This document shows, one piece after another, positions 8,111 to 15,658 of a stretch of DNA of 64,000 nucleotides. A model generated the notes under the pieces. That model saw only the letters and a list, made by a program, of their open reading frames with translations. It searched no databases and was not told where the DNA came from. The translations under genes and the position numbers were made by a program. Position 1 is the first letter of the stretch; each line of letters opens with the position of its first letter. The DNA comes from JBAXXL01 sp037127915 (GTDB lineage Bacteria; Bacteroidota; Ignavibacteria; Kapaibacteriales; UBA2268): the NCBI GenBank assembly GCA_037127915.1, contig JBAXXL010000004.1, forward strand, positions 62,001-126,000, given 5' to 3'.

Positions 8111-10525
8111 ATGAAATTTAATATAATATATAAACTGACTTTTAGCATAGTATTTCTAATTGCTCTATTCAATGCTGTTCCGGTTCAAAGTCAATGGCAG
8201 AGAGTAAAAAATCTTCCGGTGAACTATTCTGAAAATGATGGAGCATATTACTTAGATGTATATTTTCTGCCCTATGATGCAAATTTTGGATGGGCTTGCG
8301 GGTACGCAGGCAGGATTGTTGCTACAACCGACGGCGGCAAAACCTGGAAGGGATCTAGAATAATTACATCCGATCCGTTGAATAGTCAATTTGAAAGCAT
8401 ACAATTTGTTAATAAAAGTGTTGGATTCTGTGTTGATGCAACTGAAAGTGCAATTTACAAAACTACCGATGGCGGGGCAAACTGGAAAAACATTTCTCCT
8501 AAACCTAATCCGGGATTAAGATCTGCTTATTGGGGAACATATTTTTATGATGCAAATTTAGGAGTAATAATGGGCGGTGGAACTTGCAATAATGGACCAA
8601 CCTTCCATGATTACTGCAGATTTTATCGAACTACCGACGGAGGTAAAACTTGGGACCAATCAACGGCAGATCCGGTTGGCAGACCAACTAAACCCTGCGA
8701 TGCTGTTATAATGGACGCAAAGGGATCCGGATATGCAATTTCAAGCGGTTTACTTTGGGAAACAGACGATGCTCTAAATTGGAGAATTATTGACCAAACA
8801 GGTGCGCTGGATTGGCATGAAGAAATAACTTATGATAACGGTAGTTTTTTAGTGCCGGTTTCTGAATATTGCCAAGGATCAACAGGTAACAACTACGGTG
8901 GAATGCGATTTAAAGAAGTAGGTACAAGTATCTGGAGAAGCTATAATACTGGTGTTCCAATGTTCGGTACTTGTTTATTAGGTACAAAAATTGGTTGGGC
9001 TGTAGGTCATAATAGAGCTGTTTATTATACTTCGGATGCAGGAAAAACTTGGGAATTAAGAAACTGTGGTGTGATGGAAGGAACAGATTTAGATGATATA
9101 TATTTTGCAAACGATACAACAGGTTGGCTTGTTGGAAAAGGAATATATAGATGGGCACCGGTGGATACTACAAAACCGGACTTAATACTAGAAAATCCAG
9201 TTTGTCCCGATGAAAAGGGATATATAAAAGTAAAAAATGCCGCTGATTACGAAAAATTGGATTGGTATATAAACGGGAAATTCTATACTTCATTTTATGA
9301 TTCCATTGCAGTAAAACCCGGACAATATGTAACTATTGTTTATGAAGATTGGGATAAACCTAACTGCGGTCAAATAGATTCGGTTTTAATTACAGAATTT
9401 CCAAGAAGCAAACTATCTATATTAAATGCAGACAGTTTAAATTTATGCAAAAACGATTCATTGGAATTAATCTGTGAGCAGATATTTCCAAAGTATCTAT
9501 GGTCAACAGGTGATACAACAAAAACAACGATGGTTCATAAAGCTGGTGTTTATACAGTTATGGTCCAAGATTCAAACGGATGTCAGTATGCCGAAAGTGC
9601 TCAAGTTAAAGACGTCGGGCTACCTTCGGCAAATATCGAGATTGTAGGCAATAACAGCATCTGCGTTAAAGATTCACTGATTTTAAAACTGCATGGTAAT
9701 TATCAAGAATGTAAATGGTATAGAGATAATAAGAATGACGAGAATTACATATCCGATAAAAATGAAATAAAAGTCGGCAAGCAAGGATATTATTTTGCTG
9801 TTATTAATAGCAAATGGGGTTGCGAGAACACATCCGATTCAATATTTGTTGAGGTCAGGATAGATTCAAACCGCTTTGATTATCGATTTGCCGCAAGCGA
9901 TTTAGTTGAGAGATTTGAAGAAAGCAAATATCCGGAATTGGTTTGCCGTGATTTGACTATATATAACATTACAAGCAACTACGAAGAGCTTTCTACGGCT
10001 TACTTCAGGAATAATATTTCATTTTCTGTTCCACCTGGGCAATTACCTTATACAATCGAACCTAATGGGAAATATAATCTGCGAGTATGCTACACATCTT
10101 ATAATTTACCACGTGAACGAGATACGCTGTTAATATTTGACCGTTGTAGGAACCACACAGTACCAATGGTAGCCGAAGTAACAGCAGACCCGAATACCGG
10201 GCAATCAAATTGCGATATATTTATTGAAACAACCCCGAAAGATATAGATAAAAGCTTTGTTGCTTTTTTCGATAGACCGTATCCTAATCCTGCTTTTGAA
10301 GATATATATATAGATGTAATCGGCAAAATCCAAGAAGTAATCGATGCTGATATTTCAATTTACGACTTTATGGGCAACAAAATATCTTTCGAGAAAAATA
10401 TATTCAGTACCAATACTCAGAGTACAACTATTAAATTATCAGTTAAAGCAAGTAATGGTACATATTTTGTGAAAATTGTACAGGGTACTCAAATAGTTGT
10501 TTATCCGATAGTAATTCTTAAATAA
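8111..10525 (+). CDS. Secreted BNR-repeat protein with T9SS sorting domain
   Basis: The start at 8111 is preferred over the ATG at 8033 because AGGAAAG lies just before it and a signal peptide follows directly (ending PVQSQ). The 804-residue product has a beta-propeller-like N-terminal half with four BNR/Asp-box motifs (T-T-D-G-G-K-T-W type). Ig-like segments containing paired cysteines occupy the middle. From about residue 719 a type A T9SS sorting domain runs (YPNPAFED ... GTYFVKIV ... VILK). The protein is therefore exported by Sec, passed through T9SS and anchored or released at the cell surface. Photosynthesis-stability-factor-type propellers look alike, but the substrate is unknown. Long AT-rich upstream DNA suggests independent transcription. 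Confidence 0.9.
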   Translation: MKFNIIYKLTFSIVFLIALFNAVPVQSQWQRVKNLPVNYSENDGAYYLDVYFLPYDANFGWACGYAGRIVATTDGGKTWKGSRIITSDPLNSQFESIQFVNKSVGFCVDATESAIYKTTDGGANWKNISPKPNPGLRSAYWGTYFYDANLGVIMGGGTCNNGPTFHDYCRFYRTTDGGKTWDQSTADPVGRPTKPCDAVIMDAKGSGYAISSGLLWETDDALNWRIIDQTGALDWHEEITYDNGSFLVPVSEYCQGSTGNNYGGMRFKEVGTSIWRSYNTGVPMFGTCLLGTKIGWAVGHNRAVYYTSDAGKTWELRNCGVMEGTDLDDIYFANDTTGWLVGKGIYRWAPVDTTKPDLILENPVCPDEKGYIKVKNAADYEKLDWYINGKFYTSFYDSIAVKPGQYVTIVYEDWDKPNCGQIDSVLITEFPRSKLSILNADSLNLCKNDSLELICEQIFPKYLWSTGDTTKTTMVHKAGVYTVMVQDSNGCQYAESAQVKDVGLPSANIEIVGNNSICVKDSLILKLHGNYQECKWYRDNKNDENYISDKNEIKVGKQGYYFAVINSKWGCENTSDSIFVEVRIDSNRFDYRFAASDLVERFEESKYPELVCRDLTIYNITSNYEELSTAYFRNNISFSVPPGQLPYTIEPNGKYNLRVCYTSYNLPRERDTLLIFDRCRNHTVPMVAEVTADPNTGQSNCDIFIETTPKDIDKSFVAFFDRPYPNPAFEDIYIDVIGKIQEVIDADISIYDFMGNKISFEKNIFSTNTQSTTIKLSVKASNGTYFVKIVQGTQIVVYPIVILK

Positions 10526-10537
10526 TCGGTAGTTTTT

Positions 10538-11002
10538 ATGGGTTTATTTACTTCGAGAATGGCAAAACTTAATAATAATTCTGTGGATAGTGATGAGTTT
10601 ATTGGTGAATTTAATTGGGAAAATTGGAAGCAAATCACCGGCTGGTCGGATAGTGATGGCATAGCTTATATTCCCGATGAAACAATTTTAGAAAAATTAA
10701 AAGTTAAATTAAAAAAACAGAACATTCGATTTGTATTTTTTGTTGCCGAGTGGTGCGGGGATTCGCATTATGCCGCACCTATGGTAATTAAATTATTGAA
10801 ATTATGTGATATTACGGACAATCGGCTTAAGCTGATAGGGGTGAGCCGCGATAAAATGTCACCCAATATTGCATTTCAAAATAATATAGATAGTATTCCT
10901 ACATTAATTGTTCAATATGATGATTATGAATTCGGCAGAATAGATGAGTATCCTGCCGTTTCTTGGGAATATGATATACTAAAAATAGTTGCGGATTTTT
11001 AA
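10538..11002 (+). CDS. Thioredoxin-fold protein with a single active-site cysteine
   Basis: This 154-residue cytosolic protein has the thioredoxin signature region F-F-V-A-E-W-C-G-D-S around residues 68-77, with the cis-proline region S-I-P-T-L at about 126-130. The second cysteine of CxxC is replaced by serine (CGDS), as in a Bacteroidota thioredoxin-like family, so it cannot form the usual intramolecular disulfide. A monothiol exchange or binding role is inferred. It starts 12 bases after the T9SS protein gene and its stop overlaps that of convergent nadB by four bases. An internal ATG at 10559 is an alternative start. Confidence 0.8.
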   Translation: MGLFTSRMAKLNNNSVDSDEFIGEFNWENWKQITGWSDSDGIAYIPDETILEKLKVKLKKQNIRFVFFVAEWCGDSHYAAPMVIKLLKLCDITDNRLKLIGVSRDKMSPNIAFQNNIDSIPTLIVQYDDYEFGRIDEYPAVSWEYDILKIVADF

Positions 11003-12543
11003 TCGACTAAGTAGTGGCATCCTGATTTATGGACTTTACTTTGGCTTGCCGCTAGTGTTATAGCTATTGCGGATTGAACACCATTTCTAAGTTCGACTGT
11101 TTCCTTAGTTAACATAGCTTTCTTATAAAACTCCACAATTTCGTTCTGCAAATTTCTTAAAGTATGATTTGCACGGTCTAATCGTGCTGTCGTTCGTACC
11201 AACCCTACGTAATTCCACATAGTATATTTAATCCGCATCCAATCTTGAGCAATCAATGCAGGGTCAACGTGTTCATCGGATTTTATCCAAGGATAAATTT
11301 CAGGGAAATATTGGGATTCTTCATTGAGTTTTGCGGCATCTTTTCCGGCTAAATGTCCCCAAACAACTCCTTCTAAAAGGGAAGTGGAAGCCAAGCGGTT
11401 TGCCCCGTGCAATCCTGTACAGGATACTTCGCCAATTGCATATAATCGGCGGAGGGAAGTTCTACCGTTTAGATTTACACCGACGCCGCCGCATGAATAA
11501 TGTGCGGCTGGAACGACAGGGATCGGTTCAGTTGTAATGTCTATACCACTTTGAAGACAATGCCCATAAATAGTCGGAAAACGTGATTTGAGCCATTCTG
11601 AAGGTTTATGTGAGATGTCTAAATAAACGTAGGGATGCCCCGAATTGAGCATACTTTGGTAAATACCACGAGAAACAATATCACGTGGCGCCAAATCACC
11701 TTGCGGGTGAAAATCTTTCATAAAAGGGTAGCCTTTATGGTCTAACAATTTTCCACCTTCGCCGCGAACAGATTCTGAAATTAAAAATCTATCATTAGCA
11801 TTATAAAATGCGGTAGGATGAAATTGTATATACTGCAAATTAAAACATCTAGCTCCTGCTCTCCAAGCGATAGATAATCCATCGCCTGTTGCATCTGCCG
11901 GATTAGTTGTGTGTATATAGACTTGTCCCAAACCACCGGCCGCTAAAATAGTATTTCCGGCAAAGAGTGGAAAAATTTCTTCAGTGTCAAGCGAAAGAAC
12001 CCAGCTTCCGAAGCAGGCGGGATTCTTATATATATCGAGAGTATTTGTTGAATCATGCGAAAGTGTTAGCAAATCCACAGCCATGTGTCTGGTCATAACC
12101 TTTATATTCGGATGTTTTTCGACTTCCTCAACCAAAGATTCCATGATAGATTTACCGGTTTTATCCTTGCAATGAATTATCCGGGCTTGGTTGTGAGCAC
12201 CCTCGGCGGTTAAATCCAATTCACCTTCATCGGTATAGTCAAATTCGGTGTGGCATCGCTCTAATAAATATTTATCAACTAATTCAGCACCCATTTCGCC
12301 AAGTTGAACAACTGCGGATTCTTCACAATGTCCGTCCCCGGCAACCATAATATCGTTAATTAGCTCACGGGCTGAGTCGTGACGGCCTTTATAAATAATG
12401 CCACCTTGAGCGTGCGGTGAGTTTCCGCTTATTAAACTATCAGCTTTGGTTATTATCGTTACTTCACAGCCCTCGTCAGCGGCTGAAAGTGCTGCAATAC
12501 AACCGGCAATACCGGAACCTATAACTAAAATATCTGTTTTCAT
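10999..12543 (-). CDS. nadB: L-aspartate oxidase
   Basis: NadB oxidises L-aspartate to iminoaspartate, the first step of de novo NAD synthesis, using FAD. The 514-residue protein begins with the dinucleotide motif GSGIAG (9-14). It carries the family hallmarks HPTAFY, R-G-E-G-G-K-L and, near residue 380, G-A-N-R-L-A-S-T-S-L-L-E-G. Length matches the family. Succinate dehydrogenase flavoproteins are related, but the layout and C-terminal helical domain fit NadB. nadA and nadC are not in the window. A TAAGTTTG element on this strand (12580-12573) lies 30 bases upstream of the start and would drive it divergently from yicC. Confidence 0.95.
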   Translation of the reverse strand: MKTDILVIGSGIAGCIAALSAADEGCEVTIITKADSLISGNSPHAQGGIIYKGRHDSARELINDIMVAGDGHCEESAVVQLGEMGAELVDKYLLERCHTEFDYTDEGELDLTAEGAHNQARIIHCKDKTGKSIMESLVEEVEKHPNIKVMTRHMAVDLLTLSHDSTNTLDIYKNPACFGSWVLSLDTEEIFPLFAGNTILAAGGLGQVYIHTTNPADATGDGLSIAWRAGARCFNLQYIQFHPTAFYNANDRFLISESVRGEGGKLLDHKGYPFMKDFHPQGDLAPRDIVSRGIYQSMLNSGHPYVYLDISHKPSEWLKSRFPTIYGHCLQSGIDITTEPIPVVPAAHYSCGGVGVNLNGRTSLRRLYAIGEVSCTGLHGANRLASTSLLEGVVWGHLAGKDAAKLNEESQYFPEIYPWIKSDEHVDPALIAQDWMRIKYTMWNYVGLVRTTARLDRANHTLRNLQNEIVEFYKKAMLTKETVELRNGVQSAIAITLAASQSKVHKSGCHYLVD

Positions 12544-12572
12544 TATTTTCTATTTTGTAAATTTTCTGAATT

Positions 12573-12580
12573 CAAACTTA
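12573..12580 (-). promoter_or_regulatory. Putative -7 element of nadB promoter
   Basis: TAAGTTTG on the minus strand matches the Bacteroidota -7 consensus TAnnTTTG and lies 30 bases before the nadB start. No clear -33 TTTG is seen. Confidence 0.5.
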
Positions 12581-12631
12581 AGAAAAAACGTTATATAATG
12601 TTCAATATTATAAAATTCCTCAATATTTTAG

Positions 12632-12639
12632 TAAATTTG
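12632..12639 (+). promoter_or_regulatory. Putative -7 element of yicC promoter
   Basis: TAAATTTG matches the Bacteroidota consensus TAnnTTTG, 31 bases before the yicC ATG. It is divergent from the nadB element 50 bases away. Confidence 0.5.
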
Positions 12640-12670
12640 TATATTATATATTACAAAAAATGGTAAAGTC

Positions 12671-13546
12671 ATGATAAAAAGTATGACAGGTTTCGCAAAA
12701 GCAGAAACCACAGAAAATGGATTAACAGTAAATATCGAAATAAAAAGCCTTAACGGTAGATTTTTGGAAATCAATTGCAAAATGCCTCGCAATCTAAATC
12801 ATCGTGAAAGAGAACTTCGTGAATTAGTTCGTCAATATATGGATCGCGGTACGGTCAGCGTATTTGTGAATGTTGATAATAGCGACGGGTCTAAAAAAAT
12901 GGTGTTCAATGAGAATGCGGCAATTTTATGCTTCGAATCTTTGAACAATCTTCGCGAAAAGTTAAAAATACGTGAAACTGTTAAATTAGAACACGTTCTA
13001 AAATTATCCGATAATTTTATAGTACAAGAAGTTAATGATGATGAAAAACAACTTATGTACTTAATCAACAAAGGAATGCGCAATGCGTTGAAATCTTTGG
13101 ACGAAATGCGTATGAAAGAAGGTCAGCAAATCGCGAAAGATATCAAAATGCGTATGGGCGAAATCGAAATTCTTATGAATCAAGTTGAAGAAATTTCATT
13201 GAACCGTGTACCGGACGAAAGACAAAGATTGCGCGAACGTATTGCTATGCTGTTCGAAAGCGATGAAATTGATGAGCAAAGATTACAGACCGAAATGGTA
13301 TTGCTTGCCGATAAATTAGATGTTACCGAAGAAGTTACACGTATGAGATCTCATGTTATATTCTTCAATGAAATCTTCCGTGGCAAAGAATCTTCAGGTA
13401 GAAAATTGAATTTCCTTTTGCAAGAAATGAATAGAGAAGTCAATACCGTCGGTTCAAAAATTATGGATGCTAACGCTGCAAAAATCGTTGTTGCGATAAA
13501 AGAAGAATTAGAAAAAATCCGCGAACAAATTCAAAATATAGAGTAA
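12671..13546 (+). CDS. yicC: YicC-family endoribonuclease
   Basis: The start I-K-S-M-T-G-F-A-K-A-E at residues 2-12 is the family signature. The 291-residue length and the C-terminal DUF1732 segment (E-x-N-R-E-x-N-T-x-x-S-K near residue 255, with the E-E-L-E-K-I-R-E-Q-I-Q-N-I-E end) are typical. YicC proteins are metal-dependent endoribonucleases implicated in small-RNA turnover and stationary-phase survival; that role is taken from the family. The usual genomic partner gmk (guanylate kinase) is not next to it here. The isomerase gene follows after 33 bases and may share its transcript. Confidence 0.93.
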   Translation: MIKSMTGFAKAETTENGLTVNIEIKSLNGRFLEINCKMPRNLNHRERELRELVRQYMDRGTVSVFVNVDNSDGSKKMVFNENAAILCFESLNNLREKLKIRETVKLEHVLKLSDNFIVQEVNDDEKQLMYLINKGMRNALKSLDEMRMKEGQQIAKDIKMRMGEIEILMNQVEEISLNRVPDERQRLRERIAMLFESDEIDEQRLQTEMVLLADKLDVTEEVTRMRSHVIFFNEIFRGKESSGRKLNFLLQEMNREVNTVGSKIMDANAAKIVVAIKEELEKIREQIQNIE

Positions 13547-13579
13547 AATCATTAATAAATAAATCTACGGAGTAAATTT

Positions 13580-14644
13580 ATGAATAACTTACTGAAATCC
13601 GATAAAAACGATATGTTTTCGATTCTAAAAGATTATCCGAACGATATCCAAAAAGCCCGGAAAATGTATGATAATCCTGAAATAGGCGATATCAAAGATT
13701 TTCAAAGTATAGTAATTTGCGGTATGGGCGGTTCGGCTATAGCCGGCGAAATAGTCGGTTCGCTAATTAATTATCATACAGAAGGTACGCCAAATCAGCC
13801 AACGGTGTTTATAAACCGTGAATATACATTACCTCACTTTGTAAATGAAAATACGTTGGTGATTTTAAGCTCATATTCGGGTAATACAGAAGAAACATTA
13901 TTTTCAGCTTTAGAAGCGGTCCAATTAACGAAAAAAATAATTGTCATCACAACCGGTGGTGAACTGGGAAATTTTGCGCAAAAGAATAATTTACCTGTAA
14001 TTGAATTGCCTGTTGGATTCCAACCGCGCTGTGCTTTGGTTTATGCTTTGATTGCGTTATTAAATATAATAGCCAAATTGGGTATTTCAATTCAAAAAGC
14101 GGGTTTGGATAAATATTTGGATAAAATAGAAAAGAACGCCACGGAAAAAATGGCTGTTTATTCAGATATAAATGATGATAATATAGCTCTTCAAATCGCT
14201 CGCAAGCTTCAAAACAAAATCCCGGTTATATACTCCGAAGGCAAATACTTGGGCGCAATTTCTCTGCGCTGGCGTCAGCAAATTCACGAAAACGCTAAGC
14301 AAATCTGCTTCGGAAATACGCTACCCGAAATGAACCATAACGAGATTAACAGCTGGAATTTTCCTAAGCAGTTAATCGCGCAAAGCCAAGTAGTTTTTCT
14401 ACGCGACGAGCATATAGAAAACAAACGGATGGGACTGCGATTTACAGCTTTCACTAAAATTTTGAATGATGAACATATTGAACTGATTCAAATTTCTCCC
14501 GAAGGCGATTCGCTATTAGAGCGTCTATTCGATTTGATCTATCTTGGCGATTGGGTAAGCTATTACTTAGCAATGCTCAACGAAACCGACCCGACGGATA
14601 TTCCTTTTATCCTGTATTTAAAGGATTATTTGGGAAAGAATTAA
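13580..14644 (+). CDS. Bifunctional phosphoglucose/phosphomannose isomerase
   Basis: This 354-residue SIS-fold enzyme interconverts glucose-6-P or mannose-6-P with fructose-6-P. Visible motifs are the first SIS loop C-G-M-G-G-S-A-I-A-G-E (about 49-59), the phosphate-binding S-S-Y-S-G-N-T-E-E-T (about 96-105), and the family C-terminal segment ending TDPTD..LYLKDYLGKN. Start ATG with GGAG seven bases upstream. Length matches the archaeal/bacterial PGI/PMI family rather than the 450-550-residue classical PGI. A second, synonymously diverged copy of its last 20 codons ends the pseudogene at 14903-15409. It may supply mannose-6-P for the nucleotidyltransferase at 43033, though the two are not linked. 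Confidence 0.93.
   Translation: MNNLLKSDKNDMFSILKDYPNDIQKARKMYDNPEIGDIKDFQSIVICGMGGSAIAGEIVGSLINYHTEGTPNQPTVFINREYTLPHFVNENTLVILSSYSGNTEETLFSALEAVQLTKKIIVITTGGELGNFAQKNNLPVIELPVGFQPRCALVYALIALLNIIAKLGISIQKAGLDKYLDKIEKNATEKMAVYSDINDDNIALQIARKLQNKIPVIYSEGKYLGAISLRWRQQIHENAKQICFGNTLPEMNHNEINSWNFPKQLIAQSQVVFLRDEHIENKRMGLRFTAFTKILNDEHIELIQISPEGDSLLERLFDLIYLGDWVSYYLAMLNETDPTDIPFILYLKDYLGKN
14570..14644 (+). repeat. 75-bp direct repeat, copy A (isomerase 3' end)
   Basis: This copy pairs with 15335-15409. Sixty-seven of 75 positions agree. Apart from the junction codon AAC/TAT, the five coding differences are synonymous and the stop differs (TAA/TAG). Confidence 0.9.
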
Positions 14645-14658
14645 TACGGCCTATTTAT

Positions 14659-14684
14659 CGTTCCCAAGCTCCTGCTTGGGAACG
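14659..14684. repeat. REP-like hairpin
   Basis: Perfect 10-bp inverted repeat (CGTTCCCAAG / CTTGGGAACG) with a 6-base loop just after the isomerase gene. It has no T run, so it reads as a dispersed palindrome more than a terminator. Confidence 0.65.
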
Positions 14685-14902
14685 GCTTGGCCAATAATTG
14701 AATATCTAAACCTTCAGAAGGGATGGAACCGCAGACCTGAAAACGTTTGTAGAAAAAATAATGGACCGAAAGATTTTTGACCAGGGAAAAACTCACAGAC
14801 TTATTAGAAACAAAACTGCTACGTTCAGAGCAGTTTTATCCAAGTTCTTGCGCAAATCACTTATTATGTGTTTTATAAATATCATTTTTTTGGTTTATAG
14901 AT

Positions 14903-15409
14903 ATGATTGATTTAGAAGAATCCACACCCCAATTGTATAGTGATGTTTGCCAAATTATTGATGGTACCCGCACTCGTATTGCAACCACTCTTAATGCCGA
15001 AATTTGTATGCTTCACTGGCATATTGGCAAACGCATTAAAGAAGATGTGCTGTATAACAAACGGGCGGAATATGGCAAAGAAATTTTAAAAAACTTATCT
15101 GTTTTGCTTACCTAAAAGTATGGCAAGGGTTGGGGTTACGAAAAACTCAAACATTGTGTACGCAGTGCGTACCTTTTTACGGAAGAACAGATTGTGTACG
15201 CAGTGCGTACACAATTGACTTGGACACATCTTCGGTCGCTTATGGGTGTCGACGACGAACTGAAACGCTCGTTTTACTTCGAAATGGCTCGTTTGGAACA
15301 CTGGGATACCCGCACGCTTGATAAAAAAATTGATGCAATGCTCTATGAAACCGACCCAACAGATATTCCTTTTATTCTGTACTTGAAGGATTATTTGGGA
15401 AAGAATTAG
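14903..15409 (+). pseudogene. DUF1016 (YhcG-type) remnant fused to isomerase tail
   Basis: Reading frame 14903 encodes a DUF1016 N-terminal domain (C-M-L-H-W-H-I-G-K-R-I; G-K-E-I-L-K-N-L-S). A TAA at 15113-15115 interrupts it, where the family usually has Gln or Glu (CAA to TAA fits). The same frame then continues uninterrupted through the rest of the domain (G-K-G-W-G-Y-E-K-L; Q-L-T-W-T-H-L-R-S-L-M; R-L-E-H-W-D-T-R-T-L). At D-A-M-L-Y-E it joins in frame to the last 19 residues of a phosphoglucose/phosphomannose isomerase. The PD-(D/E)XK nuclease C-terminal half is absent. DUF1016 proteins are often linked to restriction or mobile islands. This one is a broken, truncated remnant and should not be functional. 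Confidence 0.85.
15335..15409 (+). repeat. 75-bp direct repeat, copy B (isomerase tail in pseudogene)
   Basis: This is the second copy of 14570-14644. The left edge lies at a short shared stretch, GCAATGCTC, that both DUF1016 and the isomerase would encode. This makes a microhomology junction likely. Confidence 0.85.
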
Positions 15410-15417
15410 GAACAGTA

Positions 15418-15450
15418 AACCTTCGGAAGGTTTCGAACCTTCCGAAGGTT
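15418..15450. repeat. Palindromic repeat AACCTTCGGAAGGTT family
   Basis: Two 15-base arms (15418-15432 and 15436-15450), perfect inverted repeats with a 3-base spacer. Each arm is itself nearly palindromic. The same core reappears in the terminator at 49356-49393, so it is a dispersed element of this genome. Confidence 0.7.
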
Positions 15451-15455
15451 GCGAA

Positions 15456-15496
15456 AATAAAACAGGGATAGACCAAAAATCTATCCCTGTTTTATT
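15456..15496. terminator. Strong rho-independent terminator
   Basis: A 16-bp perfect stem (15456-15471 with 15481-15496) encloses a 9-base loop, with A and T runs at its base. It ends + strand transcription after the pseudogene and could act on the minus strand too. Confidence 0.8.
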
Positions 15497-15523
15497 AGCT
15501 CTGAATGAGCTGAATCTCAATAA

Positions 15524-15542
15524 CCGCGGGTGAAACCCGTGG
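15524..15542. repeat. REP-like short palindrome
   Basis: CCGCGGGT / ACCCGTGG stem with a GAA loop and one wobble pair. It is a GC-rich island in AT-rich intergenic DNA, similar in style to the palindromes at 24808-24909. Confidence 0.5.
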
Positions 15543-15596
15543 TAGAACTGCTCGTGGCATTTGTACAGATTTAGAAATTCCAACGAGTCATATAAA

Positions 15597-15633
15597 ACAT
15601 ATGTCCAGCACCTTGGAGTTGTTGGACATATGT
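15597..15633 (-). terminator. Probable terminator of the 15659-19578 operon
   Basis: 14-base arms (15597-15610, 15620-15633) with one mismatch, followed on the minus strand by TTTTAT. It lies just after the stop of the LamG/FISUMP gene. Confidence 0.6.
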
Positions 15634-15658
15634 TGTGATAGAAATTCATAACAATTAC

